A stretch of DNA of 18,298 bases, from contig JAEYQQ010000024.1 in assembly GCA_023409955.1 (NCBI GenBank), positions 1 through 18,298 on the forward strand. The letters are read 5' to 3'. The position numbers were made by a program, and so were the translations under genes. A model generated the notes under the pieces. The model was given only the letters and a program-made list of their open reading frames with translations, was not told the origin of the DNA and did no database searches. This DNA is from Bacillota bacterium (GTDB lineage: Bacteria > Bacillota > Clostridia > Christensenellales > Aristaeellaceae). Below are positions 1-6,037 of this stretch, in pieces (position 1 is the first letter of the stretch; every line of letters starts with the position of its first letter).

Positions 1-553
1 GATCATAATCGTTCCAGGAATTACCCTCCTGCTGCACCAACAGATACAAGTTCTTCTCTGCCAAAACTGCCCCATATATTTGCTTTACATAGCTATAGTC
101 TGATTCTCTGATGTACATATCTGCCCAATCAAATACTGCGACCTCTGTTAAGCTTATTTCAGCTCCCTCTATCTCATACTGCAACAATGAGCCTTTAACA
201 GTATTTAAGCCATACAGCTTATCGTCTCTTTGCAAAAGCAAATTCACACTATCTTTATATTGATTTTGTTCATCAACTGAAAGTTCTTCCCAAGTGTTAC
301 CCGAATAGTATCTGACTATTTTATCGGAAACAAGGGTAGGTTCTGCATCACCAGACTTCCAAGAATACAAACCATTCACACCAAGCAGATATAGCGTATC
401 TTCAACTGCCACCAATGATTCAACATTGACCGAGATCATTCCATCTACTGTTTGAGGGAATAGCAATGCATCTCCCGGTGCCGCAAATGCTCCGACCCAT
501 ACACCAATCAACACAAAAAATATAGCTAGAAAACCCAACACTTTCTCTTTCAT
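1..553 (-). CDS. Secreted protein of unknown function, N-terminal part (cut by window edge)
   Basis: An open frame starts with ATG at 553 and runs off the left edge after 184 full codons without a stop, so the C-terminus is missing. An AAAGGAG ribosome site lies 7 bases before the start. The N-terminus (MKEKVLGFLAIFFVLIGVWV, then AFAAPGD) is a signal peptide of about 24 residues. The mature part is rich in beta-type segments with repeated short patterns such as DTLYLLGVNGLYSW, DDKLYGLN and KNLYLLVQQ, spaced like blades of a beta-propeller. In Clostridia such N-terminal propeller-like regions can precede larger extracellular domains, including solute-binding ones, but no such domain is visible here. 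It has its own promoter and follows a terminator, so it is probably transcribed separately from the deacetylase upstream. I do not recognise the family. The coding call is firm and the function open. Confidence 0.8.
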   Translation of the reverse strand, partial: MKEKVLGFLAIFFVLIGVWVGAFAAPGDALLFPQTVDGMISVNVESLVAVEDTLYLLGVNGLYSWKSGDAEPTLVSDKIVRYYSGNTWEELSVDEQNQYKDSVNLLLQRDDKLYGLNTVKGSLLQYEIEGAEISLTEVAVFDWADMYIRESDYSYVKQIYGAVLAEKNLYLLVQQEGNSWNDYD

Positions 554-585
554 TAGAAAACTCCTTTTACTTTTTCATGGTACTT

Positions 586-615
586 ATTATAAGGCCTGCA
601 AAAAAGCCGCACCAA
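586..615 (-). promoter_or_regulatory. Probable promoter of the left-edge secreted protein
   Basis: On the minus strand a perfect -10 TATAAT (591-586) has a half-matching -35 TTGGTG (615-610) 18 bases upstream. The -10 ends 32 bases before the ATG at 553. The -35 lies inside the terminator hairpin of the upstream gene, so one gene's end and the next gene's start share the same bases. Confidence 0.5.
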
Positions 616-628
616 CTACTGTGCGTCC
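600..628 (-). terminator. Intrinsic terminator after the polysaccharide deacetylase gene
   Basis: Read on the minus strand: stem CGCAC/GTGCG (625-621 with 612-608), an 8-base loop, then GC and six T (605-600). The stem is short but GC-rich and directly followed by the T run. It lies about 110 bases beyond the deacetylase stop. Confidence 0.5.
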
Positions 629-737
629 TTTAATTACCCTATATGTTTATTCTCTATCAATGTCGTGATGTCCTATATTTTCCTGTTTGCTTATGTAACA
701 ATTCATATGATTTTTGATTCTCAATACTATATTTATG

Positions 738-1613
738 TTAGCGGAGCTCCTTCATTATTTTTTTCATAAACGCTTTAGTTGTTGTCTTCCCGGAACGGTT
801 AAAACGACCCAGATCAAAAAGGCAGTCTGGATTACCAGCCTGAATGTAATTGATACGCTCTACGCAAATTAGCGAAGCAGAAAACTCCAGCTGCGTCAGA
901 TAAAACTGAGCCTCCGGGCAGACAAAGCCAAATGGATAAGTAAATGCCGTGGCAGTAACTCTGCTGTTGTTCTGCAGCATCATCTGCTGCTTCATAAGAT
1001 CCTCACTGAATACAGAAAAATAGGCAGCCTCAGATTCACCGTTTTTCCGCTTACTTCCCTTTCGCTCGCCAATACTATGCATATCATACGAGTGATTTTG
1101 GATCTCAAAATATCCGCTCTCGCTCAGCTGACGGATTTCATCCCAGGAGAGGTATGCATAATTGGGGTTTGGATCCGGATTTTTGCTGTAATAATCAGCA
1201 TATTTTCCCACAATAGATAAAACAGCCCGGTAGTTTAATTCCTGTAAAATCGGCAGGGCGTAATACATGTTATTGTAATGGCCATCATCAAAGGTGATCA
1301 TTACAGGCTTCTCCGGTAAGTCTGCCTGCCCCTTTACATAATTAATCAGGTCTTGTATCACAACTGTTTCAAACCCATTGTCTTTCAGATACTTTAAATC
1401 ATTATATAAAGCCTCGGGTGTGGCAACATATACATCTGACTTGCGGGGATCTTTCAGTATGCTGTGGTACATAATAATGGGCAGCTTCACACTTTTTTGC
1501 ACGGTGCTATCCATGGCAGCTTCACTATTGATCTCTGTTTGAGCGGGGTTTACAAGGATTGTCACCATCAAAATCGATAAAAGAAGCATCCGTTTCAAAA
1601 GCTTTTTAAACAT
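738..1613 (-). CDS. Secreted polysaccharide deacetylase (NodB / CE4 family)
   Basis: Predicted to remove N- or O-acetyl groups from a cell-wall or extracellular polysaccharide using a bound divalent metal. The start is ATG at 1613 (291 residues): AGGAG lies 5 bases before it and the signal peptide then begins MFKKLLKRMLLLSILMV. A longer frame from 1658 would put 15 unsupported residues ahead of this. The NodB domain spans about 44-291. Visible motifs are TFDDG (107-111, catalytic base and metal Asp), HSYDMH (174-179, metal His residues), TYPFG (225-229) and LGRFNR (268-273). The overall length fits single-domain secreted CE4 enzymes. It is transcribed alone, between the galE terminator and its own terminator. 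The substrate (peptidoglycan, teichoic or capsular glycan) cannot be read from the sequence. The neighbouring galE and nucleotidyltransferase suggest a surface-glycan setting, which is inference. Confidence 0.9.
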   Translation of the reverse strand: MFKKLLKRMLLLSILMVTILVNPAQTEINSEAAMDSTVQKSVKLPIIMYHSILKDPRKSDVYVATPEALYNDLKYLKDNGFETVVIQDLINYVKGQADLPEKPVMITFDDGHYNNMYYALPILQELNYRAVLSIVGKYADYYSKNPDPNPNYAYLSWDEIRQLSESGYFEIQNHSYDMHSIGERKGSKRKNGESEAAYFSVFSEDLMKQQMMLQNNSRVTATAFTYPFGFVCPEAQFYLTQLEFSASLICVERINYIQAGNPDCLFDLGRFNRSGKTTTKAFMKKIMKELR

Positions 1614-1640
1614 GCTTACTCCTGAAATTGAATATTGCAG

Positions 1641-1646
1641 ATTATA
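1641..1646 (-). promoter_or_regulatory. -10 element ahead of the polysaccharide deacetylase
   Basis: A perfect TATAAT on the minus strand (1646-1641) ends 27 bases before the ATG at 1613. The best -35 (TTAACG) is about 19 bases away and weak, so only the -10 is convincing. Because galE ends in a strong terminator, the deacetylase needs its own promoter about here. Confidence 0.4.
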
Positions 1647-1734
1647 TCTTGGCAGCAAACGAAGCCGTTAATCATGCAAATAATGTTGATTGAGCTAATC
1701 TCTTGCAATCATTACGATGAAAAAGCAGACATAT

Positions 1735-1766
1735 AAAAAGACCGCCGGCATTTTGTACCGGCGGCC
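1735..1766 (-). terminator. Strong intrinsic terminator after galE
   Basis: Minus strand: stem CCGCCGG/CCGGCGG (1764-1758 with 1748-1742), a 9-base loop, then a T-rich tract (TCTTTTT, 1741-1735). It begins 16 bases after the galE stop and closes the nucleotidyltransferase-galE unit. Confidence 0.9.
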
Positions 1767-1781
1767 ACATATCCTACATCT

Positions 1782-2795
1782 TTATTTGGTATATCCTTTG
1801 GGGTTGTTTTTTTGCCAACGCCAAGCGTCGCGACACATATCCTCCAATGATTTTTCTGCTTTCCACCCGAGCAGTTTTAATGCCTTTTGCGGATCAGCAT
1901 AGCATTCTGGTACATCGCCGGGCCTACGGCCCACCAACTTATGGGGAACCTGTATACCGTTTACCTCTTGGAATGTCCGTAAAATTTCCAAAACGCTATA
2001 ACCGTTGCCGGTGCCAAGATTTATCGCCTCAGCTCCTGTATGGCCCATAGCATATTCCATGGCTTTCACGTGCCCCCGGGCGAGGTCTACCACATGAATG
2101 TAATCCCGGATACAAGTTCCATCTCGCGTCGGATAATCCGTACCAAACACCTGAAGCATAGGCAGCTTTCCGGATGCAACCTGGGTAACAAAGGGCATCA
2201 GGTTATTTGGCGTACCGTTTGGATCTTCTCCAATGCGGCCGCTCTCATGTGCACCAACAGGATTGAAATAGCGCAACAAAACAACAGACCATTCCTTGTT
2301 AGCAAAAGCAACATCCCTTAGGATCTGCTCAACCATATACTTCGTCCAGCCATAGGGACTATTGGCGCTTGTTGGCATCTCTTCCACAAGCGGCATACGA
2401 TCTGGGATACCATAAACTGTCGCAGATGAACTGAACACAAAGCGCTTCACGCCAAATTCCTGCATGACCTCACAGAGCGATAGTGTAGAATCTATGTTAT
2501 TTCGATAATAACGCAGCGGTATGCTGACAGACTCACCCACTGCTTTTAACCCTGCAAAATGGATAACCCCATCAATCTTGTGGTTTGCAAAAACTTCAGC
2601 AAGCTTTTCTTTATCGCACACATCAAAATCGTATACAGGTAAGCTGCTTCCTACGATCTCCTCAACACGCCGTATGGCTTCAGGCTGGCTGTTTACGTAG
2701 TTATCAACAATTACAACATCGTGCCTGGCTTTTTTTAGTTCTACAATGGTATGCGTGGCAATATAGCCTGCACCGCCCGTTAATAAGATAACCAT
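1782..2795 (-). CDS. galE: UDP-glucose 4-epimerase
   Basis: Cytoplasmic NAD-dependent epimerase that interconverts UDP-glucose and UDP-galactose (or the GlcNAc/GalNAc pair), for the Leloir pathway or galactose-containing surface glycans. At 337 residues it matches the family length. The NAD-binding motif is GGAGYIAT (7-14), with Ala where GalE proteins usually have Gly. The catalytic region contains SSSATVYG (122-129), with S124, and the Y148-x3-K152 pair in SPYGWTKYM, matching E. coli Y149/K153. ATG at 2795 is the first possible start because a TGA lies in frame four codons upstream; AGGAG stands 11 bases ahead, slightly far. It starts 21 bases after the stop of the nucleotidyltransferase and both share one downstream terminator, so they form an operon. 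Together they suggest a unit that makes an activated sugar and epimerises it. Confidence 0.95.
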   Translation of the reverse strand: MVILLTGGAGYIATHTIVELKKARHDVVIVDNYVNSQPEAIRRVEEIVGSSLPVYDFDVCDKEKLAEVFANHKIDGVIHFAGLKAVGESVSIPLRYYRNNIDSTLSLCEVMQEFGVKRFVFSSSATVYGIPDRMPLVEEMPTSANSPYGWTKYMVEQILRDVAFANKEWSVVLLRYFNPVGAHESGRIGEDPNGTPNNLMPFVTQVASGKLPMLQVFGTDYPTRDGTCIRDYIHVVDLARGHVKAMEYAMGHTGAEAINLGTGNGYSVLEILRTFQEVNGIQVPHKLVGRRPGDVPECYADPQKALKLLGWKAEKSLEDMCRDAWRWQKNNPKGYTK

Positions 2796-2816
2796 ACCTA
2801 CTCACACTCCTGATAT

Positions 2817-3713
2817 TTAGAATAGCTGTTTCGGATATGCACCTGACTTGTGCAACTGCAGCAAGGCATCTTGTACAATAGGTTTATCCTCCCTAACGGT
2901 TACCCCAAACCAACAGGCATCTGTTGTCAATACATCTACCTGAATGCTTCCTGCCTGCATCATATTGTCAATCATAACAGGCAGCGGACATTCCATTTTC
3001 AACTCATCCGGATGCGGCTTTTGCAAAAAATCAGCCAAATACTCTTCAGCTTGTTTAAAAATCCACGGCGTAAAGCCCCAGAAGTTCATTGATACAATAG
3101 ACTGGGGATCAAGCTCCAAATGATTTTCCATATCTAGTATTTTCCCATCCGGATACAATGCTATTTTGTAGGTCTCAGTTACGCAGTACAGCTTGTTTTG
3201 TGAATCTACACTGCATACACCCCGAGTTACCTGGCCATGCTCAGACACAGTATTGCAAAGCTTGTAACCTACCATGGAAGCTCTTCCTGCTTGCTGCATT
3301 TTAAGTAAGGATTCCCGCATCGCACAAAAAGCATCTTTACCGTAGTAATCATCAGCATTAATCACGGCAAAAGGCTCTGCGATAACATCCTTAGCACATA
3401 ACACAGCATGAACCGTTCCGTATGGTTTTGTGCGTTCTTTGGGCGGTTGAAAACCATCCGGAAGCGAGTCATACTCCTGAAAGGCAAATGCCACCTCCGC
3501 CTTTTTGGATATACGATTGACAATCATCTCCCGCATAACGGATTCCATATCTCTTTTTATAACGAAAACGATCTTATCAAATCCAGCTTCTAAAGCATCG
3601 TAAATGGAGTACTCCATCAAAATTTCGCCGCTGGGACCCATTTTGTCAATTTGCTTGTTTCCACCGTATCTGGCACCCAGTCCTGCTGCCATAACCAAAA
3701 GCGAAGTATGCAA
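2817..3713 (-). CDS. Sugar-phosphate nucleotidyltransferase family protein
   Basis: A 298-residue protein with the fold signature of NTP transferases, which join a sugar 1-phosphate to a nucleoside triphosphate. The N-terminus reads VMAAGLGARYGGNKQIDKMG (7-26), the nucleotide-binding Gly-rich loop in a divergent form: the usual GxGTRxxPxTxxxPK is replaced by GLGARYGGNKQ. NADDYYG (119-125) carries the metal-binding acidic pair. KPYGTVHAV (96-104) resembles the base- and sugar-binding part of the family. The best start is TTG at 3713, because AAGGAGG ends 7 bases before it; the ATG at 3740 lies upstream of that site and would encode it. It is followed 21 bases later by galE. UDP-glucose synthesis would fit that partner, but the divergent loop means substrate and nucleotide are not established. 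Confidence 0.8.
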   Translation of the reverse strand: MHTSLLVMAAGLGARYGGNKQIDKMGPSGEILMEYSIYDALEAGFDKIVFVIKRDMESVMREMIVNRISKKAEVAFAFQEYDSLPDGFQPPKERTKPYGTVHAVLCAKDVIAEPFAVINADDYYGKDAFCAMRESLLKMQQAGRASMVGYKLCNTVSEHGQVTRGVCSVDSQNKLYCVTETYKIALYPDGKILDMENHLELDPQSIVSMNFWGFTPWIFKQAEEYLADFLQKPHPDELKMECPLPVMIDNMMQAGSIQVDVLTTDACWFGVTVREDKPIVQDALLQLHKSGAYPKQLF

Positions 3714-3720
3714 CGCATTT

Positions 3721-3727
3721 CCTCCTT
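3721..3727 (-). promoter_or_regulatory. Ribosome binding site that sets a TTG start
   Basis: AAGGAGG on the minus strand (3727-3721) is followed by the 7-base spacer AAATGCG and then TTG (3713-3711). The only ATG in the spacer is out of frame with the gene, and the in-frame ATG at 3740 lies upstream of the site. This argues for TTG initiation. Confidence 0.75.
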
Positions 3728-3781
3728 CAAGTAGATGCAATACTTATGGTTTCGCCGTAATCATCCAATAATCCTGCGCAC

Positions 3782-3815
3782 AAAAACACAAAGCGCCATG
3801 AAAACATGACGCCTT
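3782..3815 (-). terminator. Intrinsic terminator after the chemoreceptor gene
   Basis: Minus strand: an 11-bp stem AAGGCGTCATG/CATGGCGCTTT with two G-T wobbles, a TTTT loop, and then a short T tract (TGTTTTT). It begins about 20 bases after the chemoreceptor stop and separates it from the nucleotidyltransferase operon. Confidence 0.75.
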
Positions 3816-3835
3816 GCATTGGGTGGGATGAACTA

Positions 3836-5635
3836 TCAATATTTCCCAAAGCTCAATGAGGACTGACGACTCGCATTCTTCACAGAAGACGGTTGATGCA
3901 TCAGAGATATTGAGAATGGGGAGGTTACTGGATCAGATGTAGTCAAAATGAATTTATTCACTTCCTCCTGCAGTGCGGCTGCCTGGGCAGACATCTCTTC
4001 ACTGGTTGCCGAGTTTTCCTCCGCAGTCGCTGCGTTTGTCTGTACAACGGTGGATATCTGATTCAAGCCTTGCTTGATCTGTTCTATGGCTGCTGCCTGG
4101 CCGGCGGATGCTGCATCTATTTTCTGTATACTTTCCTCAGCCATTTTTGCTTTCTCTTGAACACTGATTAGTATCTCAGCAGTTTTTTCGGCAATATGAA
4201 GACCATCTGCCACCGTTGTACTGGAATGGTGTATCAGCTCTGCTGTTTGTTTTGCTGCTTCAGCCGATTTTGCTGCAAGATTCCGTACCTCATCAGCCAC
4301 CACGGCAAAGCCCTTCCCTGCGCTGCCCGCACGCGCTGCTTCAATGGCTGCATTCAAAGCCAATATGTTGGTTTGAAATGCAATATCCTCAATCACCTTG
4401 GTTATGTTGGCTATCTGGCTGGAAGATGCATTAATGTTCGCCATGGCATCGGTTAGCTGCTTCATATGCTCATTACCCGCTAAAACTCCCTCACCGGCCT
4501 GACCAACATACTGCGTTGCTATCCTAACATTGTCAGAATTCTCTGCTGCCTGCATTGCAATTTTTACAGCAGAAGCACTGAGCTGTTCTATGGAGGATGC
4601 CTGTTCAGTTGAGCCGGATGCAAGCGCCTGCGCACCACTTGCCACTTGTGCTGAACCAGTACTGACCTGTTCTGATGCCGTGTTAATTGTAAGCAGCGTT
4701 TCATTCAAAGAAGTTGCTGTGTTTTGTATTGCCTGTTTTATTGCTGAAAAATCACCCACATAATCCAAGTTTACATTAATGCGCATATCTCCACGAGACA
4801 TCAACCCAAGGTGCTGCGAAATATCGTTTATATAAGATGCCAGCATAGCGTTTGTTTTACGTATACTTTTGGCCATTCTGCCAAGCTCATCCTGACTTTC
4901 ATAGGATATCTGCGCTTGCATATTGCCTTTTGACATTTCCTCATAAACGCCTTCAATTTCTTTTACCGGTGTCAATATGGATTTTCGAATGGCCATCAAC
5001 ACGATGAGCGTAAGAACAAGAGAGGCGCCTCCAACTGTGAGCAGCATAATCCAAGCGAAATTGGCAGCAGCAGTTCCGTTCTTCTCTTGTTCATGGGATC
5101 GTTCTTCTGCATCGTTTCCAAGCTGAAGAAGGATTGCCTCTACCTCATCAAGCAAAGGTGCATACTCTGACACATACAAGGCTGTGGCCTTAATCAGATT
5201 CTCTTGAGATGATTCCTGAAGAAGCGCTGTGTACTGCTCTCTGATAGATGCGGCCTGTTTCAATTTGATGTCTGTTTCACTAATGATGGAATCATTTCTT
5301 GAATCTCTTTGGTTATTCGCATATACCTGTAGTTTTTCATGAACGATCTTGGCTTCTTGAACCGCCTGCGTCAACTCATTTTCAAAAGTACCCGAGTCTT
5401 CCGCTATAAGCATGCGCAGCAAGTAACGCTGTACAGATGCCATGCTTTTGCGCATGCTCCAGGTTGAATAGATATCAGGTACTGTTTCATGCTCGTATGC
5501 ATTAATTTGGGTTCTCATATTTTGAATGCTGATTAGTGATACGCCCATGGAAAGTAAAAGCATCAATAGTACAATTCCAAATCCCAAAATCAATTTCATG
5601 TTAATTGATAGATTCTTAAAACTCAGTGTTTTCAT
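3836..5635 (-). CDS. Methyl-accepting chemotaxis protein (transmembrane chemoreceptor)
   Basis: A sensory receptor that should control the CheA-CheW kinase complex at the cell pole. It has 599 residues, with ATG at 5635 behind a GGAAGG ribosome site. In order: a short cytoplasmic N-terminus; TM1 about 13-37; an extracellular helical bundle about 38-191 of the four-helix (4HB) type; TM2 about 193-216; HAMP about 217-270; and a signalling domain about 300-562. The hairpin tip, about 416-437, contains DIAFQTNILALNAAIEAARA, near-invariant in the family. Gln/Glu-rich pairs on both arms (for example STEQASS near 342 and TAEENSATSEE near 538) are likely methylation sites. There is no CheR-binding pentapeptide at the C-terminus. 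No che genes are nearby, so this is a stand-alone receptor whose ligand cannot be read. It has its own terminator and possibly a sigma-D type promoter. Confidence 0.95.
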   Translation of the reverse strand: MKTLSFKNLSINMKLILGFGIVLLMLLLSMGVSLISIQNMRTQINAYEHETVPDIYSTWSMRKSMASVQRYLLRMLIAEDSGTFENELTQAVQEAKIVHEKLQVYANNQRDSRNDSIISETDIKLKQAASIREQYTALLQESSQENLIKATALYVSEYAPLLDEVEAILLQLGNDAEERSHEQEKNGTAAANFAWIMLLTVGGASLVLTLIVLMAIRKSILTPVKEIEGVYEEMSKGNMQAQISYESQDELGRMAKSIRKTNAMLASYINDISQHLGLMSRGDMRINVNLDYVGDFSAIKQAIQNTATSLNETLLTINTASEQVSTGSAQVASGAQALASGSTEQASSIEQLSASAVKIAMQAAENSDNVRIATQYVGQAGEGVLAGNEHMKQLTDAMANINASSSQIANITKVIEDIAFQTNILALNAAIEAARAGSAGKGFAVVADEVRNLAAKSAEAAKQTAELIHHSSTTVADGLHIAEKTAEILISVQEKAKMAEESIQKIDAASAGQAAAIEQIKQGLNQISTVVQTNAATAEENSATSEEMSAQAAALQEEVNKFILTTSDPVTSPFSISLMHQPSSVKNASRQSSLSFGKY

Positions 5636-5701
5636 ATATGTAACCTTCCGTAAATCAGATTTGAAATACCTGTAAGAAAACTTTTAAACCAATTGGACCC
5701 T

Positions 5702-5729
5702 GTATCGTAAGATTGAAAAAAATACCTTA
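5702..5729 (-). promoter_or_regulatory. Possible sigma-D (flagellar) promoter of the chemoreceptor
   Basis: Minus strand: TAAG (5729-5726), a 16-base spacer, and TACGATAC (5709-5702). The Firmicutes sigma-D pattern is TAAA, about 15 bases, GCCGATAT. The CGATA core, the spacing and three of four -35 bases agree. It would start transcription about 60 bases before the ATG. The match is partial and the call rests partly on the gene's role. Confidence 0.35.
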
Positions 5730-5786
5730 TGTTGTTTTAATCTACTGTGCCCCCACACCCTTCACATCCTTTTATATATTGATGCT

Positions 5787-5806
5787 ATATATGTACCCAC
5801 ATATAT
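5787..5806. repeat. Inverted repeat ATATATGT-4-ACATATAT
   Basis: Perfect 8-base arms (5787-5794 and 5799-5806) around ACCC. It lies ten bases from a second palindrome, in the region upstream of the chemoreceptor. It may be a protein-binding site or a weak hairpin. The arms are AT-rich, so chance is possible. Confidence 0.45.
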
Positions 5807-5815
5807 CCGATACCT

Positions 5816-5836
5816 TATACCACATTTTGTGGTATA
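5816..5836. repeat. Inverted repeat TATACCACA-3-TGTGGTATA, operator-like
   Basis: Perfect 9-base arms (5816-5824 and 5828-5836) separated by TTT, centred about 190 bases upstream of the chemoreceptor ATG and about 45 bases upstream of the plus-strand promoter at 5876. The size and symmetry fit a dimeric repressor site. On the plus strand it is followed by ATTTT, so a weak terminator is the alternative. I do not recognise it as a known consensus. Confidence 0.5.
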
Positions 5837-5875
5837 TTTTCATTACGCATAAAGATTTTTGACGAAATATTGGGG

Positions 5876-5904
5876 TTGGAGCAATTAATTATATTAGGTA
5901 AAAT
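5876..5904 (+). promoter_or_regulatory. Candidate plus-strand promoter ahead of the structured element
   Basis: TTGGAG (5876-5881), a 17-base spacer, TAAAAT (5899-5904). The -10 matches five of six consensus bases and the -35 three of six. Transcription would begin near 5911, almost exactly at the outer helix of the structured element at 5908-6025. Confidence 0.4.
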
Positions 5905-5907
5905 ATA

Positions 5908-6025
5908 TAGAGGAAGTTGGTATGTATATCTCTGGCCGCAATGAGATCCGGCAAGGATACCGAAGCGGCCATTACACCAAAAAACCAACCACAACAGGTT
6001 GTGTCAATTTCCGTATGTTCCTCTA
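5908..6025 (+). ncRNA. Candidate structured RNA element, multi-helix, unknown class
   Basis: Nested complementary segments define a compact fold. P1 is TAGAGGAA (5908-5915) with TTCCTCTA (6018-6025). P3 is GTTGGT (5916-5921) with ACCAAC (5984-5989). P2, inside P3, is TGGCCGC (5933-5939) with GCGGCCA (5965-5971), capped by ATCC/GGAT (5946-5949 with 5955-5958) around GGCAA. P4 is CACAA/TTGTG (5990-5994 with 5999-6003), directly abutting P3. All are perfect pairings and give a branched junction closed by P1. A plausible promoter places the plus-strand start at P1, but no plus-strand terminator follows. On the minus strand the element would lie between the DMT transporter and the chemoreceptor. 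I compared it by eye with common riboswitches and found no match. A small inverted-repeat-bounded element or chance pairing is the alternative. Confidence 0.35.
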
Positions 6026-6026
6026 G
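5922..6026 (+). CDS. Possible 34-residue basic small protein
   Basis: ATG at 5922 follows AGAGGAAG with a 5-base spacer and opens a 34-codon frame ending at TAG (6024-6026). The product begins MYISGRNEIRQGYRSGHYTK and ends GCVNFRMFL; it is basic and has no membrane segment. The frame nearly fills the structured element, and its ribosome site forms the 5' arm of P1 while its end forms the 3' arm, so folding would hide the site. A promoter lies upstream. I know no homologue. The coding reading and the structured RNA reading compete, and either may be accidental. Confidence 0.25.
   Translation: MYISGRNEIRQGYRSGHYTKKPTTTGCVNFRMFL
5979..6001 (-). terminator. Weak intrinsic terminator after the DMT transporter
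   Basis: Minus strand: stem CAACC/GGTTG (6001-5997 with 5990-5986), a 6-base loop, one G, then six T (5984-5979). It starts about 36 bases after the transporter stop. The stem is only 5 bp and it uses bases that also take part in the P3 and P4 helices of the overlapping structured element. Confidence 0.4.
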
Positions 6027-6037
6027 ATCAGTCCACG

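Noticed and set aside
5859..5887. Alternative plus-strand promoter starting with TTGACG
   Set aside because: The -35 is good, but the hexamer 17 bases on (CAATTA) is a poor -10; the TTGGAG/TAAAAT pair is better placed.
5931..5962. Resemblance to S-box (SAM-I) riboswitch core: TGGCC, then ATGA, then CCGGCAA in that order
   Set aside because: The pairing differs: TGGCCGC pairs with GCGGCCA downstream, the GGTGCC and GATGAG partners of the S-box are absent, and no methionine or SAM gene follows on the plus strand.
5892..5973. Minus-strand 26-codon frame (MAASVSLPDLIAAR...) inside the structured element
   Set aside because: No usable ribosome site before the ATG and the start lies beside a T6 run; nothing supports translation.
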